Shown: in pieces, positions 8,246 through 16,467 of the stretch
Numbering within the stretch: the first letter of the stretch is position 1
Layout of the letters: each line of letters begins with the position of its first letter
NCBI GenBank assembly: GCA_028688225.1
Contig: JAQTYQ010000001.1
Coordinates: forward strand, 179,664-243,663
Source of the DNA: Opitutaceae bacterium
Lineage (GTDB): Bacteria > Verrucomicrobiota > Verrucomicrobiia > Opitutales > Opitutaceae
DNA length: 64,000 nucleotides
Direction: 5' to 3'
Notes under the pieces: model-generated
What the model was told of the DNA's origin: nothing
Seen by the model: the letters and a program-made list of their open reading frames with translations, nothing else
Databases searched by the model: none
Translations under genes and position numbers: made by a program

Positions 8246-11029
8246 GTGCAATTCTCCCTCGATGACCGCACCTGCCAGCTGAGCGTCGGCGAGTTTGCCG
8301 GCTTCACGCTCGGCCCGCGCAGCGCCGGCGCGGGCGGTCCGTCGGGCTTGTGGCGCGCGCAACTCGGCCAGCAGTGGCACGCGCGGCTTCGCGCCCGGGC
8401 CGAAAGCGAAAATCCGGGCCGGGCCGCCTTTGAGGTGTCGCTGACGCTGGGCTGCATCCACCACGGCTGGAATTTCACGTTTACGGGCCGGATCGACCAG
8501 TTTGTAACCATGCCGGAAGGATCGGTGCTGCGCGAGATCAAGACTGTGGCCGGTCCGCTGCCCGCCGAGGAAACCACCCTGCGGGCCGCGCATCCCGACT
8601 ATTTCATCCAGACTGCGACCTATCTGGCGCTGCTGCGCTCGGCACCCCGGAGTGTCGAAGGTCCAATGTCGAGGGTCGAGAGCCCATCCGCGCCGCCTTC
8701 GACTTTCGACCTCCCGGACACCGAAGCCTCGGCGAAGGTGGCCCCTCTCCCGACCGCTCGGGCCCTCCACGCCGAACTGGTCTTCGTCGAGCTCGGCACC
8801 GGCCTCACCCAGACGGTCATCCTCACCGCCGACGACGAGGGGCTTTTTCGGGCCCAGCTCGAACAGCTGGCCGAGTTTCTCCAGTTGCGGCACCGCGCGC
8901 GGGAGCGCCTGCGGGGCCTTCGTTACCGCCCCGCCTTCGCCGTGCTTCGTCCCGGCCAGGAGACGATCCAAGATGAACTCTCCTCCCGCCTCCTGCCTCC
9001 CGCCTCCTGCCTCCTCTTCGAAGCCCCGACCGGCTACGGCAAGACGGGCGTGCTGCTCGAATTCGCGCTCGGCCGGCTCCGCGCCGGGCACTATTCGCGC
9101 CTGGTCTACCTGACGGGCAAGTCCACCGGCCAGCTCCAGGTCATGCACACGCTCGCCGCCATGACCGCGCCAGCCGTCAACCCCGAACCCAAAACCCAGA
9201 ACCCAAAACCCGCGGCGACGTCCGTCGCCGCCACGCCGGTGGCGGCGTGGCAGGTGCGGCCGAAGGCCGAGCATTGCGTCAACCCCGTTTTCCACTGTGT
9301 GCGCGACGCCTGCTCGTTCCTCGCCGACCAGGACACCCGCTGGCCGCAGAGCGGGCTGGCCCGTCTCTACCTGCACGACCACCAGCCCCGCGACTTGGAG
9401 ACTTTGCGCGCCGCCGGCCGCGATGCACACATCTGCCCCTACGAGATCACCCGCGCGGCCCTGCCGTTCAACGACGTCTGGATCGGCGACTACAACTATG
9501 TCTTCGCGCCGGACAGCCGTGGCGTGTTCTTCGATCGCCCCGGCTTCGATCCCGCAGAAACGCTGCTGATCATCGACGAAGCCCACAACCTGCCCGCCCG
9601 CGTGGCCGATGCGTGGTCGCACACCGCCCGCGTCGGCGAGGCCGAGGCCGTGCTGGCCGGACTGCACCACGCGCATCCCCCGTCCGCGCTCCTGCTGGCC
9701 TGGGAACACTGGACCCGCCTTCTCGCCGGACTCCGCCATACCGAGAACTTCGATTTGGCGGTCGAGGACGAGATTCGCGACGCCGTCGACCGTCTGGCCA
9801 CGCTCGTCGCCACCACGTCGCTCGACTATGCGGCGCTCGGGCCGGGTGCATCAGAACAGCTCTGGCAGATGACCGCACTGCGCGACTGGCTCGCCGGGGA
9901 CTTTTCACCCCCGACCGTGGCGGACCCGGCGCCTTCCGGCCTGCCCGCCGGAGCCTGGGCGAAGGCGGGTCTCCAGTCTCCGGTCTCCCCGCCTCCCACC
10001 CTGCTTTGGTGCCCGCGGGCCGGCGAACTGTATTTCACCTGTCTCGACGCCTCCGTCCTGATCGGCCGGACCCTCCGTTCCTTCGGCGGCGTCATCCTGG
10101 CCTCGGCCACGCTGCAGCCCGCCGACATGTTCGCCGCCGCCTGCGGCCTCGATGATTTCGGATATCTGGCACCGGAAACCGGAAGGAAAGCTGAATTGCC
10201 GGAGACCCTCGGGAAACTCTCCCGGCGGGCCCGCAAGACTCTGCGCGACGTCACGTCCGGCGCGGAGCTCCTGCAGGTCGCGGAAGCCCGGGAAGCGACC
10301 CAACCGCGGTTGCTGCAGGCCCGGGCGCCCTGGCGCGACCAGGCTTACCGCGTCGGCATCGACACCCGGGTCGACACCACTTTTCAACACCGCTCACGGT
10401 ATTACGCCGCCACCGCCGCCACGGTGGAAGCTCTGCACTGGGCTGGCGCCTCTCCTCCCGCCTCCGGCTTCCAGTCTCCAGCCTCCCCCCACGCGCGAGC
10501 GGTCGCGGTGTTTTTCCCGAGCTATGCCTACGCCGATCATATTCTGCAGGCACTGGCGGCCGCCGGTTCCTCCCTGCGCGCCGTCCTCCAGCCGCGCTCG
10601 GCCGACCTCGCTGCCCAAACCGCCTGGGTCGAGTCATCGCTGGCCGGCGCCGACGCGCTCTTCCTCGTGCTCGGCAGCAGTTTCGCCGAAAGCATCGACC
10701 TGCTCGGCGGGCGGGTCACGCACGCGATGGTCGTCGGCCCGGCGCTGCCCGAGGTCAACGCCATCCAGCGTCACCGCTTGGCCGGACTCGAGCACACCGG
10801 ACTCAGCCGCGAGGCGGCGTTCCGGCGGGTGTACCAGATTCCCGGCATGCAGAAGGTCAACCAGGCGCTCGGCCGGCTCGTGCGCGCACCCGGCCAGCAG
10901 GCCCGCGTGCTCCTCCACTGCCGCCGCTTTGCGGAGCAATCCTATGCAGCGCTCCTCGCACCTGAGTACCGGTCCGGCCGGGAAATCGCCTCGGACGACG
11001 CTCTGACTGCCTGGCTGGCCGAAGCCTGA
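8246..11029 (+). CDS. PD-(D/E)XK nuclease fused to XPD/Rad3-type Fe-S DNA helicase
   Basis: 927 residues from a GTG start. Residues about 1-135 form a Cas4-like PD-(D/E)XK nuclease: D84 in GRIDQ, E97-x-K99 in REIKT, then QTATYLAL. The rest is a superfamily 2 XPD/DinG-like helicase. It has the Walker A EAPTGYGKTG (K266), four Fe-S cysteines (C344, C351, C356, C397), the box DEAH at 444-447, SATL (motif III area), GSSFAESIDLLGG, and a motif VI-like QALGRLVRAPGQ. Such fusions are thought to act in DNA repair as 5'-3' helicase-nucleases. The nuclease-helicase linker and other loops contain low-complexity segments encoded by heptanucleotide repeats (8648-8722, 8981-9016, 9177-9211, 9967-9998, 10451-10490). 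Confidence 0.9.
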   Translation: MQFSLDDRTCQLSVGEFAGFTLGPRSAGAGGPSGLWRAQLGQQWHARLRARAESENPGRAAFEVSLTLGCIHHGWNFTFTGRIDQFVTMPEGSVLREIKTVAGPLPAEETTLRAAHPDYFIQTATYLALLRSAPRSVEGPMSRVESPSAPPSTFDLPDTEASAKVAPLPTARALHAELVFVELGTGLTQTVILTADDEGLFRAQLEQLAEFLQLRHRARERLRGLRYRPAFAVLRPGQETIQDELSSRLLPPASCLLFEAPTGYGKTGVLLEFALGRLRAGHYSRLVYLTGKSTGQLQVMHTLAAMTAPAVNPEPKTQNPKPAATSVAATPVAAWQVRPKAEHCVNPVFHCVRDACSFLADQDTRWPQSGLARLYLHDHQPRDLETLRAAGRDAHICPYEITRAALPFNDVWIGDYNYVFAPDSRGVFFDRPGFDPAETLLIIDEAHNLPARVADAWSHTARVGEAEAVLAGLHHAHPPSALLLAWEHWTRLLAGLRHTENFDLAVEDEIRDAVDRLATLVATTSLDYAALGPGASEQLWQMTALRDWLAGDFSPPTVADPAPSGLPAGAWAKAGLQSPVSPPPTLLWCPRAGELYFTCLDASVLIGRTLRSFGGVILASATLQPADMFAAACGLDDFGYLAPETGRKAELPETLGKLSRRARKTLRDVTSGAELLQVAEAREATQPRLLQARAPWRDQAYRVGIDTRVDTTFQHRSRYYAATAATVEALHWAGASPPASGFQSPASPHARAVAVFFPSYAYADHILQALAAAGSSLRAVLQPRSADLAAQTAWVESSLAGADALFLVLGSSFAESIDLLGGRVTHAMVVGPALPEVNAIQRHRLAGLEHTGLSREAAFRRVYQIPGMQKVNQALGRLVRAPGQQARVLLHCRRFAEQSYAALLAPEYRSGREIASDDALTAWLAEA

Positions 11030-11172
11030 GCGACGCGGCTGTTGGGCTGTCGAGCGTGCCTTCAAAAACTTAACCCGCTGTCATGGCCCTCGTAGCTTTA
11101 CCTACCCAAGCTTAATTTGGTCGTTGCCAACAACACTGCCCGGCGACACTTGAACGCACTTTGAACAACGAC

Positions 11173-11916
11173 ATGATGAAGAAAAAGTACGATCTCACTG
11201 GTAAAACAGCTCTTGTTACCGGCGGCAGCCGCGGCATCGGACAAGCCATCGCTTTGGCGCTGGCGGAGGCGGGTGCGGACATCGCTCTCAACTATCGCAG
11301 CCGGGAGAACGAGGCTGCACAGGTGCGTTTGAAAGTGGAAAGCTGCGGCCGTCGCTGCACCGCCGTGCAGGCGGATGTTTCGGTTGCGGCTGATGTATCT
11401 CGAATGATCAAGTCCGTGGAAGAAACGTTGGGAGTAGTCAGTATTCTGGTCAACAATGCTGGGATTGCTAGTCGTCGGTCCATCGAGGAGCTCACCGAGA
11501 AAGACTGGGACGAAACTATGGCGGTCAACCTCAAGTCTGTCTTCCTTGTTACGCAAGCCGTGCTTCCCGCCATGAGATCCAAGAAGTGGGGCCGCATCAT
11601 CAACATGTCGTCGGTGGCGACACAGCTGGGCGGCATTATTGGCCCGCACTACACGGCGTCGAAGGCGGGGATTCTGGGTTTGACCCATGCGTATGCTTCC
11701 CAGCTCGCCGGAGAAGGAATAACGGTAAACGCCGTCGCTCCTGGATTGATCGAAACAGAAATGATTGCCGGTAACCGGCACACGCAGCCGGCGCGGATCC
11801 CCGTCGGGCGCTTGGGCTCGCCCCAAGAGGTTGCCGAGGTGGTAGTGATGTTGGCGCGCAACGGCTTCATCACTGGCCAGACCATTAATATCAACGGTGG
11901 CTTGTACATGAGCTAG
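11173..11916 (+). CDS. SDR-family 3-oxoacyl-ACP reductase-like oxidoreductase
   Basis: 247 residues from ATG 11173; ATG 11176 and a TTG at 11161 are alternatives. It is a classic short-chain dehydrogenase: cofactor motif TGGSRGIGQ near the N-terminus, NNAG, catalytic S147, and Y160-TAS-K164. The C-terminus NINGGLYMS matches FabG-type reductases. It would reduce a 3-keto group or oxidise an alcohol with NAD(P)H. It stands alone, not beside acyl-carrier or fatty-acid genes, so the substrate is unknown. Its third codon positions are clearly richer in A/T than the flanking genes, which suggests horizontal acquisition. Confidence 0.88.
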   Translation: MMKKKYDLTGKTALVTGGSRGIGQAIALALAEAGADIALNYRSRENEAAQVRLKVESCGRRCTAVQADVSVAADVSRMIKSVEETLGVVSILVNNAGIASRRSIEELTEKDWDETMAVNLKSVFLVTQAVLPAMRSKKWGRIINMSSVATQLGGIIGPHYTASKAGILGLTHAYASQLAGEGITVNAVAPGLIETEMIAGNRHTQPARIPVGRLGSPQEVAEVVVMLARNGFITGQTININGGLYMS

Positions 11917-12044
11917 CAAGCGCTGGCTCCGGCACCAGTCGGCCCCAATTTGCCGACTACTTCGAGCCTCCGTCCAGATCCAAGGCGCACCGCGCGCGGC
12001 TTTTCGCTTTACCGGTCCGCCAGTCCGCGTCACAACGAAAGCTC

Positions 12045-12563
12045 GTGGCCTCACCGAAACGCATCGGCTCCGCGGAGATTCACCAAGCGATTCAACAACT
12101 GGCTTCCGCCATCGCCCGCCGCCACGACTCTTCGCCGCTCATCCTGCTTGGCATCGCCAACGGCGGCATCACCCTCGCCCGCCGGCTGGCCGCCGCGCTG
12201 AAGCCGGCGCCCTGCGGCGTGCTCGACATCTCGTTTCACCGCGACGATACCGCCCGTAACCCGATTCCCAAGGAGTTCGCGCCCACGCAGATTCCGGCCG
12301 ACGTCACCGGCGCCACGGTCGTGCTGATCGACGACGTGTTGTTCTCCGGCCGCACGGTCAAGGCGGCGCTCGACGAGCTCTTCGACCACGGCCGCCCGGC
12401 CAAGGTCGAGCTGGCCGTGCTGGTCGACCGCGGCGGCCGCCGGCTGCCCGTCGCCGCCGACTATTGCGGGCTGACCCTCGACGCAGCCGACGGCCAGAAG
12501 GTCGTCGTGGTGCTCGATCCCCAAGACCCCGGCCGGGATGCCATCACCGTCCGGCCCGCCTGA
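12045..12563 (+). CDS. pyrR: PyrR bifunctional pyr-operon regulator / uracil phosphoribosyltransferase
   Basis: 172 residues from a GTG start. The PRPP-binding signature VLIDDVLFSGRTVKAALD (about residues 94-111) and the LLGIANGGITLA loop are typical of PyrR. PyrR binds pyr mRNA when UMP is high and attenuates transcription, and it also makes UMP from uracil and PRPP. It heads a pyrR-pyrB-pyrC cluster, separated from pyrB by 55 bases of C-rich sequence. I could not identify a convincing antiterminator or anti-antiterminator stem in the 128 bases upstream. Confidence 0.93.
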   Translation: MASPKRIGSAEIHQAIQQLASAIARRHDSSPLILLGIANGGITLARRLAAALKPAPCGVLDISFHRDDTARNPIPKEFAPTQIPADVTGATVVLIDDVLFSGRTVKAALDELFDHGRPAKVELAVLVDRGGRRLPVAADYCGLTLDAADGQKVVVVLDPQDPGRDAITVRPA

Positions 12564-12618
12564 ACTCCCGGCGCCCCTCCCACCCCCGCCTCTCTCTCCC
12601 GCCAGCCCCCCACCGCCG

Positions 12619-13563
12619 ATGCCCTGGAACCGCCGCCACCTGATCGCCATCGAAGAACTGAGCCGCGCCGAGATCGGTCAGATCCACGCCACCGCGGCCG
12701 CGTTCAAGAAGATCCTGCAGCGCAGCATGAAGAAAGTGCCCGCGCTGCGCGGCAAGACGATCGTCAACCTCTTCTTCGAGCCGAGCACCCGCACGCGCAT
12801 CGCCTTCGAGATGGCCGCCAAGCGCCTCAGCGCTGACGTCATCTCCTTCGACGCCGCCGCCTCCAGCACGACCAAGGGCGAGACCCTGCGCGACACCGCC
12901 CAGAACATCCAGGCGCTCAACGCCGACCTGATCGTGCTGCGCCACTCCGCCGCCGGCTCGCCGCTCTACCTCAGCCGCCTGCTCGACATCCCCGTCATCA
13001 GCGCCGGCGACGGCGCGCACGAGCACCCGACCCAGGCGCTGCTCGACACGTTCACGATGCAGGAGCACCTCGGCGCGCTCAAGGGCCGCAAGGTCGTCAT
13101 CCTCGGCGACGTCCTCTTCAGCCGGGTCGCGCGCTCCAACATCTGGGCCCTGACCAAGCTCGAGGCCGACGTCACGCTTGTGGGCCCCTCCACCCTCGTG
13201 CCGCACTGGTTCACCGGCCTCGGCGTCAAGGTCTCGCACGACCTCAAGTCGGCGCTCGCCGACGCCGAGGTGGTCATGCTCCTGCGCATCCAGCACGAGC
13301 GCCAGGCCTCCAGTCATTTTCCCTCGCTCGGCGAGTACACCAGCATGTTCGGCCTGAACAAGACGCGCGCCTCCTGGCTCAACCCCAAGGCCATCATCAT
13401 GCACCCCGGCCCGATCAACCGCGGCGTCGAGATCGACAGCGACCTCGCCGACTCCGCCCGCAGCGTCATCCTCGAACAGGTCCACAACGGCATCGCCGTG
13501 CGCATGGCCGCCCTCTACCTCTGCTCCGGCGGCCAGCCCGAGGCGGTCGCGGCGACCGCTTAA
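12619..13563 (+). CDS. pyrB: aspartate carbamoyltransferase catalytic subunit
   Basis: 314 residues from ATG 12619; an ATG at 12538 would add a Pro-rich tail overlapping pyrR. The carbamoyl-phosphate loop FFEPSTRTRIAFE (about 53-65) and the HEHPTQALLDTFTM and MHPGPINRGVE signatures are intact. It condenses carbamoyl phosphate with aspartate, the committed step of pyrimidine synthesis. A long C-rich spacer links it to pyrR, and pyrC follows after a repeat-filled gap of 129 bases. Confidence 0.96.
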   Translation: MPWNRRHLIAIEELSRAEIGQIHATAAAFKKILQRSMKKVPALRGKTIVNLFFEPSTRTRIAFEMAAKRLSADVISFDAAASSTTKGETLRDTAQNIQALNADLIVLRHSAAGSPLYLSRLLDIPVISAGDGAHEHPTQALLDTFTMQEHLGALKGRKVVILGDVLFSRVARSNIWALTKLEADVTLVGPSTLVPHWFTGLGVKVSHDLKSALADAEVVMLLRIQHERQASSHFPSLGEYTSMFGLNKTRASWLNPKAIIMHPGPINRGVEIDSDLADSARSVILEQVHNGIAVRMAALYLCSGGQPEAVAATA

Positions 13564-13684
13564 ACCCCAAGTGCCAAAAGCCAAATTCCAAGGAAACTCC
13601 ATGACCGGATCTCGCAGCAAAACCGAATGCGTCGCGGCGGCTGAATCGCCCTCCGTTTGGCGTTTGGAGGTTTGGAGTTTGGAC
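13564..13684. repeat. inverted heptanucleotide (CCAAANN) tracts between pyrB and pyrC, without cargo
   Basis: Directly after the pyrB stop, 13564-13592 reads as degenerate CCAAANN units (CCCCAAGTGCCAAAAGCCAA...). At about 13660-13684 the complementary orientation appears (GTTTGGCGTTTGGAGGTTTG...). About 65 bases with no gene lie between. The same arrangement flanks the four-helix-bundle gene at 49868-50318. Confidence 0.75.
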
Positions 13685-13692
13685 CTTCCCTC

Positions 13693-14985
13693 ATGAGTCT
13701 ATTCTGGATCACCAACGCCCGCGTCATCGATCCCGCCGCGGGGCGCGACGCCAAGGGCGACCTCTTTCTCGCCGACGGTCGCATCGTTGCCGGCTTCTCC
13801 GCCGAACAGAAGAAGACGGCGAAGAAAATCGACGCCCGCGGCCTCGTTGCCTGCCCCGGCCTCGTCGACATCCACGTCCACCTGCGCGAGCCCGGGCAGA
13901 CCCACAAGGAGACCATCCAGACCGGCACCGCGGCCGCGGCCGCCGGCGGCTTCACCACCGTCGTCTGCATGCCGAACACCAGCCCGGTCGCGGACAGCGC
14001 CGGCACGATCGAATACATCCACAACGCCATCGAGCGCGGCGCGGTCGTGCACGTTTATCCCACCGGCTGCATCACCGTCGGCCAGAAAGGCGAGCAGCTC
14101 GCGCCCACCGGCTCGCTCAAGCGCGCCGGCGTGGTCGCCATCACCGACGACGGCCACTGCGTGCAGAACAACGAACTCATGCGCCGCGCCGCCGAATACG
14201 CGAAAATGTTCGACCTGCCCGTCATGGACCACTGCCAGGACGACTCCATGACGCAGGGCGCCGCCATGAACGAGGGCGTGATGTCCACCCGGCTGGGCCT
14301 GCGCGGTTGGCCCCACGCCGCCGAGGACATCATCGTCGCGCGCAACGTCATCCTCTCCACCTACACCGGCGCGCACATCCACCTGCAGCACATCTCCTCG
14401 AAATACTCGGTCGACCTCATCCGCCGCGCCAAGGCCCGCGGCGTGCGCATCACCGCCGAGGCCACGCCGCACCATCTCGCCCTCACCGACGCCGCCCTCG
14501 CCGGCTACGACCCGAATTTCAAGATGAACCCGCCGGTGCGCACGGAGGAGGACCGCCAGGCGCTTATCGCCGGCCTGCGCGACGGCACGCTCGACTGCGT
14601 CGCCACCGACCATGCGCCTCACACCGACTACGAGAAGGACAAGGAGTTCGACTACGCGCCCTTCGGCGTCATCGGCCTCGAGACGGCGCTGCCCGTCGTG
14701 CTCGGCGTGCTCCACCGCGAACACAAGTTCACCTTGACCGATGTCATCGCGCTTCTGACGCACAAGCCCGCGCGGCTGCTCAACCTGCCCGGCGGCACGC
14801 TGGCCGAGGGCGCCCCGGCCGACGTCACTCTCTTCGATCCCGACGAGAAATGGCTCTACGACGCCAAGACCGGCTTCAGCAAGTCCGGCAACTCGCCCTG
14901 GCACCGCCAGAACCTGACCGGCCGGGTCAAGACCACCATCGTCTCCGGCAAGATCGTCTACGACGGACAAAAGATCGTCGCGTAA
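13693..14985 (+). CDS. pyrC: dihydroorotase
   Basis: 430 residues from ATG 13693. The metal motif DIHVHLREPG (H61, H63), the conserved CMPNTSPV, and CVATDHAPH near the C-terminal third identify a class I (PyrC/AllB-like) dihydroorotase. It cyclises N-carbamoyl-aspartate to dihydroorotate, following PyrB in the pathway. The spacer to pyrB consists of inverted heptanucleotide tracts. The ATG at 13657 belongs to the repeat and is not used. Confidence 0.95.
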   Translation: MSLFWITNARVIDPAAGRDAKGDLFLADGRIVAGFSAEQKKTAKKIDARGLVACPGLVDIHVHLREPGQTHKETIQTGTAAAAAGGFTTVVCMPNTSPVADSAGTIEYIHNAIERGAVVHVYPTGCITVGQKGEQLAPTGSLKRAGVVAITDDGHCVQNNELMRRAAEYAKMFDLPVMDHCQDDSMTQGAAMNEGVMSTRLGLRGWPHAAEDIIVARNVILSTYTGAHIHLQHISSKYSVDLIRRAKARGVRITAEATPHHLALTDAALAGYDPNFKMNPPVRTEEDRQALIAGLRDGTLDCVATDHAPHTDYEKDKEFDYAPFGVIGLETALPVVLGVLHREHKFTLTDVIALLTHKPARLLNLPGGTLAEGAPADVTLFDPDEKWLYDAKTGFSKSGNSPWHRQNLTGRVKTTIVSGKIVYDGQKIVA

Positions 14986-15070
14986 GGAAACGCGACTACA
15001 GCCGCGTTTCCTTTCGGATTGGTTTCGGCGCGGATGCCGCCATTTTGCTGTCCGGCAGCACGCTGTTTTC

Positions 15071-15916
15071 ATGACCTCCTTTCCCGAGCAGACCGCCATC
15101 GCCTTCGAATCCGCCTTGTTTCTCGGCGGACTCGGCTTCCTGGTCTGGTTTTTCCTGAGCGCCGCCGGCCGGGCCCTGCGGACGCGTCCCGCCGCGCTGC
15201 CGGCGTGGAATGTGAGCCTGACCGACTTCCTGTTTCTGGGCTGGCTGGTGTTGACGCTCGGATTCCTCGGCCAGCTCCTGCTGCGCCTCACCGTCGGCCG
15301 GGTCCTGCATAATCAATCCGAGGGCGTGACGATGGAACTGGTGCTCTACGGCTCGATGTTTCATGTCGGCGCCCTGCTCACCTGGCTCTTCGCCCGGGTG
15401 GTCGAACGGCGGCGGCGTGGGCCGGCCATGGAGCCGTTCCGATCGCATGCCTCCCTGCCGGAAAGCATCCGTGCCGCGGCCTTGACCTTCCTGGTGGTGG
15501 TGCCGCTGGTCGGTGCCGCGAGTTTCGGCTGGGAGTATCTGCTCGAGATTCTCCATCTGCCCACGGAGCGTCAGGAGCTGGTGGATCTCTTCACCCAGAC
15601 CAAGTCCCCGGCGCTGGTCGGCGTCATGGTCGTGCTCGCGCTGGTCGTCGCCCCCGTCAGCGAAGAGCTGGTGTTTCGCGCCGGGATCTTCCGTTTCCTG
15701 CGCAGCCGCATCCCCCGCTGGGTCGCGTACGGCGTCAGCGCCGGAGTCTTCGCGCTGCTGCATGCCAACTGGGTCAGCTTTCTGCCCCTTTGCATCCTCG
15801 GTGTCATTTTCGCCATGGCTTATGAGCGTACCGGCCGTATCGCCGTGCCGATGCTGGCCCACGCGCTTTTCAATCTGAACACGCTGTTGCTGGTCCTCAG
15901 CGGCATCGGCAGCTGA
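15071..15916 (+). CDS. CPBP-family intramembrane glutamic endopeptidase
   Basis: 281 residues with about seven membrane segments. The CPBP/Abi motifs are all present: motif 1 EELVFR (about 198-203), motif 2 FALLHAN (about 229-235), and motif 3 HALFN (about 262-266). The glutamates and histidines form the active site of this family of membrane proteases (CAAX prenyl protease Rce1-like). Bacterial members are linked to bacteriocin immunity or membrane-protein processing; the substrate here is unknown. It lies 85 bases after pyrC and may be transcribed with it. Confidence 0.88.
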   Translation: MTSFPEQTAIAFESALFLGGLGFLVWFFLSAAGRALRTRPAALPAWNVSLTDFLFLGWLVLTLGFLGQLLLRLTVGRVLHNQSEGVTMELVLYGSMFHVGALLTWLFARVVERRRRGPAMEPFRSHASLPESIRAAALTFLVVVPLVGAASFGWEYLLEILHLPTERQELVDLFTQTKSPALVGVMVVLALVVAPVSEELVFRAGIFRFLRSRIPRWVAYGVSAGVFALLHANWVSFLPLCILGVIFAMAYERTGRIAVPMLAHALFNLNTLLLVLSGIGS

Positions 15917-15936
15917 CCTTCGAACATCCCCTAGTC

Positions 15937-16449
15937 ATGAACCACAAAGACACAGAGACACAAAGAAACGAGCTGAATGAATTGAGCCGTCGCGTTCTTG
16001 GGCTTTGCCTAGAAGTGCACCGGGAGCTTGGGCCTGGTTTATTGGAGTCCGCCTACGAATTCACGCAATCCGGACTGGCGTACGAAAGACAGCGCGAAAT
16101 GCCGCTTCTCTACAAGGGCGTGAAGCTCGATTGCGGCTACCGGCTGGATTTCATCGTCGAGGGAAAATTGATCCTGGAGTTGAAGGCAGTGAGCGAACTC
16201 CTGCCGATTCACCACGCGCAACTGCTCACTTACCTCAAGCTCGAACAACGGTCACTGGGTTTGCTCATCAATTTCAATGTTCCGGTCCTCAAGGATGGAA
16301 TCCGACGCGTCGTGGCCGGTGAACTATTCAAAGGAGACCGGCGATGCCGCACTGATCTTGGTCAGCTGGCTCTCCTGCTTTGTGCCTCCGTGCCTTTGTG
16401 GTTAAAGAGCTTGCTCCAGTTCGGTTCAAGCTCGGTCCAGCAAGGTTGA
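15937..16449 (+). CDS. GxxExxY protein (PDDEXK-like)
   Basis: 170 residues. The eponymous GPGLLESAYE (about residues 29-38) and the nuclease-like core YRLDFIVEGKLILELKAV (D..E-x-K pattern, about 68-85) identify the GxxExxY family. Its function is not established; the fold suggests a PD-(D/E)XK enzyme. The first codons and the C-terminal LLCASVPLWLKS are encoded by the two arms of a 25-bp inverted repeat (15940-15964 and 16379-16403). The last ~30 residues may therefore be repeat-derived rather than functional. The base composition is a little more AT-rich than its neighbours. Confidence 0.85.
   Translation: MNHKDTETQRNELNELSRRVLGLCLEVHRELGPGLLESAYEFTQSGLAYERQREMPLLYKGVKLDCGYRLDFIVEGKLILELKAVSELLPIHHAQLLTYLKLEQRSLGLLINFNVPVLKDGIRRVVAGELFKGDRRCRTDLGQLALLLCASVPLWLKSLLQFGSSSVQQG
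15940..16403. repeat. 25-bp inverted repeat bracketing the GxxExxY gene
   Basis: 15940-15964 (AACCACAAAGACACAGAGAC...) is the inverse complement of 16379-16403 with 22 of 25 matches. Both arms lie inside the coding region of the gene they enclose. Confidence 0.85.
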
Positions 16450-16467
16450 TCTCCTCAGTTTGCCTCT

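Noticed and set aside
11917..12044. PyrR-type RNA attenuator before pyrR
   Set aside because: A GTCCAGATCC phrase slightly resembles the PyrR binding loop, but no alternative stems or terminator could be drawn.
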